DNA of 64,000 bases. Origin: Herbaspirillum sp. LeCh32-8 (GTDB lineage Bacteria; Pseudomonadota; Gammaproteobacteria; Burkholderiales; Burkholderiaceae_D). Numbering within the stretch: position 1 is the first letter of the stretch; every line of letters starts with the position of its first letter. The stretch covers positions 1,055,559 to 1,119,558 of the forward strand of contig NZ_JAGIPZ010000001.1 of NCBI RefSeq assembly GCF_017814915.1, given 5' to 3'. The notes beneath the pieces are model-generated. The model saw nothing but the letters and a program-made list of their open reading frames with translations. It did not search any database and was not told the origin of the DNA. Shown in pieces: positions 35,071-42,887 of this stretch. A program made the translations under genes and the position numbers.

Positions 35071-37254
35071 TCAGAAATCAAGCTTGGCGCTCACGCTGAA
35101 GGTGCGCGGGTCGCCCGGCTTGATGTAGTTCTCGTACTGATATTGCCAATAACGCTTGTCCAGCAGGTTGTTGACCGCCGCCCGGAAGGTGGTGTCGTAC
35201 TTGCCCAGGCGCGTGGTGTAGCTGGCGCCGAGGTTGAACAGCGTATAGCTCGACAATTCGATGTCGTTGGCCGCGCGCAGCATGGTGTTGCCGGTGTACT
35301 TGGCGTCGGCCATCAGTTTCAGGCCGGCCACTTGCGGCACCAGGTAGGCGATCTGCGCGGTCGCCATGTTCTTCGGCGCGCCGGCCACGCGGTTGCCGGT
35401 GAAGGTGCTGCCCTTTTTGTACGTGGCGTCGAGCAACATCAGGCTGGCGCCCAGCTGCCACTGCGGCGCCGGACGATAAGCGCCGCCCAGCTCCAGGCCC
35501 TGATAGATGGACTGGCCGTCCTGCACCAGCGCATTGCCCAGCGTGTACTCGGCGGCGCGCTCGATGCGGAACAACGCCGCCGTCGCGCTCCAGCCCTGCT
35601 GACTGGTCTTCGCGCCGACTTCATACTGCTTGCTGGTGAGCGGCTTGAGCTGCTGGCCGTAGTTGTCCTGGCCCAGGCTGGGCGTGCCGCCCTGCTCCAG
35701 CGACTCCACATAGCTGGTGTAGACGGTGGTGTTGGGCTCGGGCTTGAACATCAGCGCCACGGTCGGCGTGGTGGCGTTCTTGCTGTAGGTCGAGGTCCGG
35801 TTGCCGCCGATGCCGAAGGCGTTTTGCTCGAACTGGTTGTAGCGCAAGCCCGCCAGCACCGACCAGCGCTCCGAGAACTTCAGCGTATCGCTGGCGAACA
35901 GCGCCTGCTGGGTGATCTCGCCGGCGTGATAGGTGCGCAGCGCGGTATTGCTGTAGTAGGCGTTAGTGTTCTGCGCGTAAATATTGCCGGTGCCGGACAG
36001 CTGATAGATCGAGTTGACGGTGTAGTCGTTGACCTGCTTCTGCCACGATGCGCCGAACACCAGCTGGTGTTCCAGGAAGCCGGTCCTGGCGTTGCCTTCC
36101 ACCATCGCCTGCCACTGGTCGTAGGTATGGGCCTCGAGGTAGTCCGAACGGTAGTTGTCGTAATCGCCGGCGGCGTTCTTCAGGTAGATGGTCTGCTCGT
36201 TGCGGTTGCGGCGGGCGCTGCTATGGCTATAGCTGAGGTTGGCCTTCCAGTCCGGATTGATGCGGTAGGTCAGCCCGGTCTGGTAGAGCTGGAAGTTGGT
36301 GTTCAGGTGCTGGCCCGGTCCCACCAGCGTGCGGTTGCCGCCGCTGATGACCGACGGCAGCGTGGCGCCGGTGTAGTTTGCCGTGTAGATCGACGGCGTC
36401 TGGTCATCCGAGTTGCTGTTCTGCCAGATCGACTGGAAATCCCAGGTCAGGTCGCGCGTCAGGCGCGCGTCCAGCGCCAGCGAGACCGAGTTGCGGCGCA
36501 GGTAGCCCTCGTTGAAGGTTTCGCCCTGGTCGTGCGTGGCGTTGAGGCGGTAGCCGAACATCTGGTCGTTGCCGAAACGCCCGCCCAGGTCGACGTGCTC
36601 GCTCCAGATGTTGCCGCTGGTATAGCCCACGCTGACGCTGCGCACCGGGGTATCGGTCGGTTTCTTGCTGATGTAGTTGACCAGGCCGCCCGGCGTGCCG
36701 AAGCCGTACATGAAGCCGCTCGAGCCCTTGAGCAGGTCGATGCGTTCGAAGTGGTCGTACGGCAGCGTGATGCCGTAGCCGAGGAAGGGCTTGCCGTCGA
36801 TACGGAAGGAGTTCTGCCAGTCGGCCGGCAGGCCGCGGATGGTGATGTAGGAGGCCCAGGCGCTGTAGCCGCCGCTGTTGTCGCTGACCGAGGCATCGTT
36901 GGAAAACACGTCCCCCAGCTTCAGGATCTGCTTGTCGGCCAGGTCGTCTGCGGTGACGCTGGTTATCGAGAACGGCGTATCGAGCACCGAGCGCGAACCG
37001 AGCGCGCCATTGGCCGATTGCGTCTGCAGGTGCTGGCCGCTCTCGCCGGCGGCGTTGACGGTGACAGTGGGCAAGGCGGCATCACCAGCCCCAACGCCGG
37101 TCGCGCTGGTCGACTCGTCGTTGGCGACAGCTTGGGCGTATGCCGCCGTGCTCAACAATGCGGGCGTGCCCGCCAGCGTCATGTAGACAAATGCCTTGCG
37201 CAATGCGCGCGACATGGCGCTTGGCCGCGCCGCAAACTGGTTGAACTGCTTCAC
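35071..37254 (-). CDS. TonB-dependent siderophore receptor
   Basis: The protein has 727 residues with a GTG start behind AGAGGATC. It has a long signal peptide ending near SAA YAQA, a TonB box (LPTVTV near 61-66), a plug domain (RSVLDTPFSITSVTADDL, YITIRGLPADW, RIDLLKGSSGFMYGFGTPGG) and a 22-strand barrel ending in SVSAKLDF with a terminal Phe. No N-terminal signalling extension, so it does not work through a FecI/FecR pair. It imports a ferric siderophore (ferrichrome- or hydroxamate-type are possible) across the outer membrane. A Fur-like box lies right upstream. Confidence 0.94.
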   Translation of the reverse strand: MKQFNQFAARPSAMSRALRKAFVYMTLAGTPALLSTAAYAQAVANDESTSATGVGAGDAALPTVTVNAAGESGQHLQTQSANGALGSRSVLDTPFSITSVTADDLADKQILKLGDVFSNDASVSDNSGGYSAWASYITIRGLPADWQNSFRIDGKPFLGYGITLPYDHFERIDLLKGSSGFMYGFGTPGGLVNYISKKPTDTPVRSVSVGYTSGNIWSEHVDLGGRFGNDQMFGYRLNATHDQGETFNEGYLRRNSVSLALDARLTRDLTWDFQSIWQNSNSDDQTPSIYTANYTGATLPSVISGGNRTLVGPGQHLNTNFQLYQTGLTYRINPDWKANLSYSHSSARRNRNEQTIYLKNAAGDYDNYRSDYLEAHTYDQWQAMVEGNARTGFLEHQLVFGASWQKQVNDYTVNSIYQLSGTGNIYAQNTNAYYSNTALRTYHAGEITQQALFASDTLKFSERWSVLAGLRYNQFEQNAFGIGGNRTSTYSKNATTPTVALMFKPEPNTTVYTSYVESLEQGGTPSLGQDNYGQQLKPLTSKQYEVGAKTSQQGWSATAALFRIERAAEYTLGNALVQDGQSIYQGLELGGAYRPAPQWQLGASLMLLDATYKKGSTFTGNRVAGAPKNMATAQIAYLVPQVAGLKLMADAKYTGNTMLRAANDIELSSYTLFNLGASYTTRLGKYDTTFRAAVNNLLDKRYWQYQYENYIKPGDPRTFSVSAKLDF

Positions 37255-37274
37255 TCTCGATCCTCTTTAAATGT

Positions 37275-37295
37275 AAATAGAAATAATTCCTATTT
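37275..37295 (-). promoter_or_regulatory. Fur-box-like palindrome
   Basis: AAATAG (37275-37280) and CTATTT (37290-37295) frame an AT-rich core AAATAATTC, giving a 21-base near-palindrome of Fur-box size in an AT-rich patch 20 bases upstream of the receptor start. It suggests iron repression. Confidence 0.6.
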
Positions 37296-37403
37296 ATTTT
37301 AAAGAAGCTGTCAGCAAATGAAAACAGAACTTACAAAGCTTGATCTACTCCCCCCCGGAGCATTGCCGAAAAATTAACATTCCCGACTTCTCGAGCACCC
37401 GCC

Positions 37404-37430
37404 AAAAAAAGCGGCTCCCGAAGGAGCCGC
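37404..37430 (-). terminator. Rho-independent terminator of the multi-PAS kinase gene
   Basis: GCGGCTCC (37411-37418) and GGAGCCGC (37423-37430) with loop CGAA; on the minus strand it is followed by seven T. It lies 38 bases past the stop of the kinase gene. Confidence 0.88.
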
Positions 37431-37467
37431 GTGACTTGCGAACCAACATAGCGATGCAATCGATACC

Positions 37468-40400
37468 TCAGGCAGCAGTCGCGATCTTCTTGAGAATGTC
37501 CTGCAACTGGTCGATGTCGTAGGGCTTGGGCAGCGAGTGCGAGGCGAAGCCCACGTTGCGCGCCACCATCGCGCCGTAACCGGAGGCAAAGATCACCGCC
37601 AGGTCGGGGAAGCGCTGCACGGCATTGCGCGCCAGGTCGACGCCGGAAATACCGGGCAGGTTGACGTCGGTAAAGAGCACGTCGAAGGTTTGCTCCCCCA
37701 GCGCCTTCTCGGCCTCTTCGCCGCTGGTGACGCCACGCGCGGCATGGCCCAGGGTCTCCAGCAATTCGCACACCAATTGCTGGGAATCGATGTTGTCCTC
37801 CACCACCAGCAGGCGCAGGCCGCCGTCGGCAGGCATTGAGGACGTCGGTGGCACGGCCGCGCCGTTGGAGGCGGCATAGCCGGCTTGCGCATTGGTATGG
37901 GCATGTGCCTGCGCCTGCTCCAACTGTGCCGGCTCCTGCTCGGCCTTACGCTGGCGCTCGGCCACCGGCAGCACGTGGATGGTGGCAGTGGCGGCGCCGG
38001 ACGCATCGGCCGGCGCTTCCTTGCGCGCCGCGCTTTGCGCCAGTTGCTCATGATGCGCGCGGTTGGACAGCATGTGCCGGATACGCCGCGCCAGCTGGTT
38101 GATGCGATATGGCTTGGACAGCAACTCGACGCCGGCGTCCAGCCGTCCTTCGTGCACGATGGCGTCGCGCGGATAACCCGAGGTGAACAGCACCTCCACC
38201 CCCGGCAGCAACTGACGCGCCTGGCGCGCCAGCTCGGTGGCCGGCACGCTGCCCGGCATCACCACGTCGGTAAATACCATGTCGATATGGATGCCGCTTT
38301 GCACGATAGCCAGTGCACGCTCGCCGTTGTCGGCCTTGAGCACGCGGTAGCCGAGCGAGGCCAGCGTGTCGATGACCGTCAGCTGCAGGTTCGGATCGTC
38401 CTCCACCACCAGGATGGTCTCGTCGCCGCCGCGCACTTCCATCTCGCGGTTGTCGTCGATCAGCACCTCATGCTCGCGCGAGCGCGGGAAGTAGATGCGG
38501 ATCGTGGTGCCGTGCCCCGGCTCGCTGTGGATGCTGATGTGCCCCTTGCTCTGCTTGACGAAACCGTAAGCCATCGACAGGCCCAGGCCGGTGCCCTCGC
38601 CTTCCTTCTTGGTCGTGAAGAAGGGTTCGAACGCGCGCTCGCGCACCTCCGGCGACATGCCGTGGCCGTTGTCGGAAATCGCCAGCTCCACGTACTCGCC
38701 CGGCGCCAAGTCGGCCTGCGACAGGAAATAGGGATCGGACAGATGCACATTGTCGATCTGCAGCGTCAGGCGGCCGCCGCTGGGCATGGCATCGCGCGCG
38801 TTGATCGCGGTGTTGATGATCAGGTTCTCGACCTGGTTGGGATCGAGCATGGTGTTCCACAACTCGTGCGTGATGACGGTCGATATCTCGATGGTCTCGC
38901 CCACGGCGCGACGCAACAGGTCGTCCATGTTCTGCACCACGCGCTCGAGGTTGATGCTGCGCGGCTGCAGCGGCTGGCGCCGCGCGAAGGCCAACAGCTG
39001 CGAGGACAGCTTGGCGCCGCGATCGACCGCACCGATGGCCACCTTCACGCGCTGGCGGCTGCGCTCTTCCAGCGACGGGTCCGACTGCAGCAGCTGCAGG
39101 TTGCCGCCGATGATCTGCAGCACGTTATTGAAGTCGTGCGCCACGCCGCCGGTCAGCTGGCCCACGGCTTCCATCTTCTGCATCTGGCCCAGCGCGGCTT
39201 CGGCGCGGCTGCGCTCCAGGATTTCCTCGACCACGCGCTGCTCCAGCGTGTCGTTGAGCTCGCGCAGCGCTTCCTCGGCGCGGCGACGCTCGGTGATGTC
39301 GGTCGACACCGCGATCATGGCCTGCGGCCGTCCTTCGGCGTCGACGATGCGGCTGATATTGCTGGAGACCCAGAACGTGCTGCCGTCAGGCCGCACATAG
39401 CGCTTCTCCAGCGTGAACGATTTGCCGTCCTCGATGCAGCGATTGAACATCGCCATGTTCATCGGCACGTCTTCTGGATGGGTGACCTCGGCCAGCGTCA
39501 TCTGCATCAGTTGTTTTTCGGTCCGGCACAGCATGCGGCACAGCGCATCGTTGACGCGCAGGTAACGTCCCTGCAGGTCGAGCTCGGAGAAGCATACCGA
39601 GGCCTGGTTGAAGATCGCGGTCAGGCGGTTCTCGCTCCACAGCAGCGCCTGCATGCCGCGGCGTTGCTCGGTCAGGTCGACGAAGGTGCACAGCGCGCCT
39701 TGCAGCACGCCGTCCTGCCACACCGGATGGGCCTGATACTGCACCGGGAAACTGCTGCCGTCGGCGCGGAAGAACACTTCATTGTCGACCTGTGCAGTCA
39801 CGCCGTCGCGCGCGGCGCGGTAGACCGGGCTGTCGGCCAGCGCGTAGACGCTGCCATCCGGATGCGAATGGTGGATCACCTCATGCGCCGCACGTCCCAG
39901 CACATCCTTCTCGCTGGAAAAGCCGAGCATGCGCAGGAAGGCGGCGTTGCACAGCGTGACCAGACCGTTACGGTCGATGGAATAAAAGCCCTGGTCGGTC
40001 GAGTCCAGCAGCTGTCGCACGAAGGCATTGTTGGCGCGCACGCTGGCCTCGGAAGCAGCCAATGCCTGCTCCATCATCTTGCGCGCGGTGACATCGAACA
40101 CCACGCCGACATAGCGCTTGTCGGTGCGCGGATCGTCGCGCACCACTTCGCCCTTGCGCGCCAGCCAGCGCGTCTGGCCGTCGGGGCGGGTGATGCGGTA
40201 TTCGGTGTATTCCAGCGGATTGCGTCGTTCCTGATCCTTGATGGTAGCGATGCCCAGCTGCGGGCGATGCTCCTCGGCGATCATCGAGACCAGGCTGTCG
40301 GCGGTGACCTCGCCCTCGTGCGGCAAGCCCCACAGCTGGCGGAAGCGATCCGACACCAGCAGCTTGCCGGAGTCCGGGAACCACTCGAAGATGCCGATGC

Positions 40401-41505
40401 CGCCGGCGCTGTCGGCGATGCGCAAGCGCTCCTCGGCGGCGAAGCGTTCGGTGACGTCAAAGCCCTCGATGAAGATGCCTTCGACCTTGCCGTCGGCCCC
40501 GCTCATCGGCTGGAATACGAAGTCCAGCACGACTTCGGAGAACTGGCTGTCGCGGTCGCTCTGCGGCTGCGGGGCACGGCGCAGGAACAGCCGGGCGCCG
40601 CGCGCGGTATAGGTCTCGCCGCTGCGATAGACGCGGTCGAGCAACTCAAACAGGTCTTCGTCCAGCAGCTGCGGAAACGCCTCGCGCGCCGGACGCCCGA
40701 TCACCGGGCGGTCGCCGAACAGCGTGAAGTAGGAACGGTTGACCATCTCGAACACGTGCTCGGGGCCGCGCACCACTGCCATGAAACTGGGCGACTGCTC
40801 CAGCAGCTCGCGCACGAAACGGGTCTCGGCCGACAGCTCACGGTTGGCCTGTTGCGCGTTGTCGCGCTCCACGGTCAGCTCACGGTTGATCTTCTGCAGG
40901 CGCTGCGCATCCTGCGGCATGCGGCGTCCCACGCGCGGCAGGCGGGTCGAATCGATGATGGCGCACATGACGCCTTCCACCTGCACGCCGTCGGCGCCGA
41001 ACACCGGCACATAGGAAAAATCGAACCAGGCCTCGTCGCTTTGGCCGGACTCGGCCGGCAATGCCACGTGCTGATCCTCCAGTAATTGCCGGCGACCGTC
41101 GAAACAGGCTTCGATGGCGGCTTCATGGGCCTGGCGGATGTCGGGCCAGAACAGTACCTCGGACAGGCTGGCGCCGAATGCGGCGGGATGGCGCTCGCCG
41201 ATACAGGCGGCAAAGGCGTCGTTGTAAAGCATGCTGCGCGCATCGCCCCAGATCAACAGGATGGGGGACGGCGACTGCAGCGCGATGTTGAGCGAAGTGC
41301 GCAAGGCCGGCGACCACTGCGCCGGCTCGCCCAGCGCAGAGCCGGACCAGTCGGACGCGGATACCATCCGGCCGGCCACACCACCGCCGCGCAACCAAGA
41401 AATTTCTGCCATGTCGTGAAACGTACGTGTAAGCACTTTAGATCCGGGCGGCAGCCAGTCCTCGCTGCCATTGTCGATGCGCTTTCGAATGATTGTTCGA
41501 CGCAT
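37468..41505 (-). CDS. Multi-PAS hybrid sensor histidine kinase with two receivers
   Basis: The protein has 1345 residues and no membrane segment, so it is cytoplasmic. In order: about five PAS/PAC modules (roughly 60-190, 225-355, 365-480, 490-615 and 625-745, e.g. ITRPDGQTRWLARKGEV and VRPDGSTFWVSSNISRI), a coiled coil, HisKA with GGVAHDFNNVLQIIGGN, an ATPase (NLIINTAINARDAMPSGG, GTGLGLSMAYGF), receiver 1 (Asp in MVFTDVVMPG) and receiver 2 (Asp in VLFTDVNLPG). HisKA/ATPase are of the PAS-linked BphS/FixL-like DFNN type. A Met 31 codons later (41412) is an alternative start. Its target is unknown; the final receiver may pass phosphate on to an Hpt protein. Confidence 0.93.
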   Translation of the reverse strand: MRRTIIRKRIDNGSEDWLPPGSKVLTRTFHDMAEISWLRGGGVAGRMVSASDWSGSALGEPAQWSPALRTSLNIALQSPSPILLIWGDARSMLYNDAFAACIGERHPAAFGASLSEVLFWPDIRQAHEAAIEACFDGRRQLLEDQHVALPAESGQSDEAWFDFSYVPVFGADGVQVEGVMCAIIDSTRLPRVGRRMPQDAQRLQKINRELTVERDNAQQANRELSAETRFVRELLEQSPSFMAVVRGPEHVFEMVNRSYFTLFGDRPVIGRPAREAFPQLLDEDLFELLDRVYRSGETYTARGARLFLRRAPQPQSDRDSQFSEVVLDFVFQPMSGADGKVEGIFIEGFDVTERFAAEERLRIADSAGGIGIFEWFPDSGKLLVSDRFRQLWGLPHEGEVTADSLVSMIAEEHRPQLGIATIKDQERRNPLEYTEYRITRPDGQTRWLARKGEVVRDDPRTDKRYVGVVFDVTARKMMEQALAASEASVRANNAFVRQLLDSTDQGFYSIDRNGLVTLCNAAFLRMLGFSSEKDVLGRAAHEVIHHSHPDGSVYALADSPVYRAARDGVTAQVDNEVFFRADGSSFPVQYQAHPVWQDGVLQGALCTFVDLTEQRRGMQALLWSENRLTAIFNQASVCFSELDLQGRYLRVNDALCRMLCRTEKQLMQMTLAEVTHPEDVPMNMAMFNRCIEDGKSFTLEKRYVRPDGSTFWVSSNISRIVDAEGRPQAMIAVSTDITERRRAEEALRELNDTLEQRVVEEILERSRAEAALGQMQKMEAVGQLTGGVAHDFNNVLQIIGGNLQLLQSDPSLEERSRQRVKVAIGAVDRGAKLSSQLLAFARRQPLQPRSINLERVVQNMDDLLRRAVGETIEISTVITHELWNTMLDPNQVENLIINTAINARDAMPSGGRLTLQIDNVHLSDPYFLSQADLAPGEYVELAISDNGHGMSPEVRERAFEPFFTTKKEGEGTGLGLSMAYGFVKQSKGHISIHSEPGHGTTIRIYFPRSREHEVLIDDNREMEVRGGDETILVVEDDPNLQLTVIDTLASLGYRVLKADNGERALAIVQSGIHIDMVFTDVVMPGSVPATELARQARQLLPGVEVLFTSGYPRDAIVHEGRLDAGVELLSKPYRINQLARRIRHMLSNRAHHEQLAQSAARKEAPADASGAATATIHVLPVAERQRKAEQEPAQLEQAQAHAHTNAQAGYAASNGAAVPPTSSMPADGGLRLLVVEDNIDSQQLVCELLETLGHAARGVTSGEEAEKALGEQTFDVLFTDVNLPGISGVDLARNAVQRFPDLAVIFASGYGAMVARNVGFASHSLPKPYDIDQLQDILKKIATAA

Positions 41506-41750
41506 CCGTTCGTCCTGTCAGAACCGCCCTGCCCCCACACCGGCTTTGCCTGTCATTGCGGCAGTGCGGCGTCTTGTGAAATATATCGGTCGATTATACG
41601 GGAAGCTCGCCGGGATCCGAATCCTCTCGCCATCGGCAAGATGTCGGCGCGTGGCCCACGAAGCCAGTCTCCTCAAGGCTTCGCGCGCCACCTCCTGTTT
41701 TCCTACACAGCTTTGAGCACTCATCCGACAACAGTTGTCGCCGGGCCGCT

Positions 41751-42146
41751 TCAGCGCGACTTCTTTTTTTGCGCGCGCTCTTCCCGCAGGATGCGATTGA
41801 GTTCCGCCAATTCGTTGACAGCGTCCTGGGTCAGGATCACCGGCTCGTTGGCGTGATAGGCACGGCCGCCCAGACGACCGTTCATGCCGATGTAGGCGCG
41901 CGCGCATTCACGGCGATAGGCCAGGATATCGTCCTCGTCGGTCAGCGGCTGGCCGGAGCTGTCGCGCGGCAATTCGCCAACCCCGAACGCGCTGCGCGGA
42001 TCGTCTTCTTGCTCCTCGAGGCGTGGCGCCTCATGCGTGCTGGCAATGTGCGCATGGCTTTCGATGTGGTTACGGTAGGCATCCCAATCGCCTTGCTGGA
42101 TCGAGATGTTCTTGTCGGACTGATGTGCGGAATCGGACTTGTCCAT
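41751..42146 (-). CDS. Hypothetical hydrophilic protein (131 aa)
   Basis: It starts with MDKSDSAHQSDKNISIQQGD and is rich in Asp, Glu, Arg, His and Gln, with a basic tail (EERAQKKKSR). A stretch ECARAYIGMNGRLGGRAYHA is the only partly hydrophobic part. No family recognised. It follows a 52-residue gene by 13 bases on the same strand, with a GGGG site before its ATG, so the two form a small operon. A stress-related role is guessed from composition only. Confidence 0.68.
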   Translation of the reverse strand: MDKSDSAHQSDKNISIQQGDWDAYRNHIESHAHIASTHEAPRLEEQEDDPRSAFGVGELPRDSSGQPLTDEDDILAYRRECARAYIGMNGRLGGRAYHANEPVILTQDAVNELAELNRILREERAQKKKSR

Positions 42147-42159
42147 GATGCTACCCCTG

Positions 42160-42318
42160 TCAAAGTTCCAACGCTGGCGAGCTGCGCTGGTCGCGTGGTT
42201 CCGTGCGCTTCTTCGATTCGGCCGCGGCGCGCCGCAACTCCCGCTCCCACTGGTCCACGAGACGCGTGGATCCGTCGAAGCTGCGATCGATTTTCTCTTT
42301 CTGTTTCATCGACAGCAT
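42160..42318 (-). CDS. Very small protein (52 aa), Lys/Arg/Glu-rich
   Basis: The ATG at 42318 is preceded by GGGAG at suitable distance. The product begins MLSMKQKEKIDRSFDGSTRL and contains WERELRRAAAESKKRTEPRD; it is highly charged and likely helical. A second Met (residue 4) is an alternative start. The stop is 13 bases before the ATG of the 131-residue gene, so the two are likely co-transcribed. No family recognised. Confidence 0.6.
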   Translation of the reverse strand: MLSMKQKEKIDRSFDGSTRLVDQWERELRRAAAESKKRTEPRDQRSSPALEL

Positions 42319-42887
42319 GGTGGTTTACTCCCGATTGCGTTTCAATTCGCTGCGGTCGCCGACAAAATTATTTTAGCCAAACTCCACGTCTTGGGAAGAT
42401 TTTGTTTAAGCCGGTCGACACAGCAATATTGCCTCTGAACATTTTCTCGCAATCACGCATTGAACTTCGTTCTTCATGCGCGAAATCGCTTTGTTGCCGT
42501 CGCCTCTCAGACGATCTTTTTGCAAGCTTGCCGATCATAGTGTGTGGCATTGATGAGTCATATCGGACGCCGCCGGATTCATTTGTAGGACAAAGCGGAA
42601 AAATCCCGGGGCATGCGATGCCTGGAGAACAAATATCCGTTCAATAGATATTTGATGAAAAGATGAAATTACTTCGCGTCAATTTGATTCGCAGCCTATA
42701 ATTGCGTTTTAAAAGACGGCCTTCATGAACTCCCCCCGCAGCGCTGCCGGCAACACGCTGACAGCCGCGACGCGGACCACGACGAGACCATCATCCACTT
42801 CCCGCAACCCGATGCGGCTACGGCGCAAGCCGTCCACGGCGACAATAACAAGCCACCACACCCGCGGTTCCGGGAAAGACATCCTGC
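42319..42887. other. AT-rich intergenic region upstream of phytochrome
   Basis: 569 bases between divergent genes. Positions 42355-42715 are markedly AT-rich compared with the window. A good -10 box is seen near 42697. Just before the phytochrome there is an open stretch ending in an ATGA overlap with it, but it has no usable start codon (see findings). No RNA gene recognised. Confidence 0.55.
42697..42702 (+). promoter_or_regulatory. Candidate -10 box (TATAAT) for the phytochrome gene
   Basis: Perfect TATAAT in the AT-rich region, about 185 bases before the phytochrome ATG. An upstream TTCGCG at 18-base spacing is a poor -35, so an activator may be needed. Confidence 0.4.

Noticed and set aside
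37885..41085. A 1066-codon open frame on the plus strand opposite the multi-PAS kinase
   Set aside because: It is the antisense shadow of a well-supported kinase gene, rich in His, Gln, Arg and Val with no family motifs; GC-rich codon use creates such long frames.
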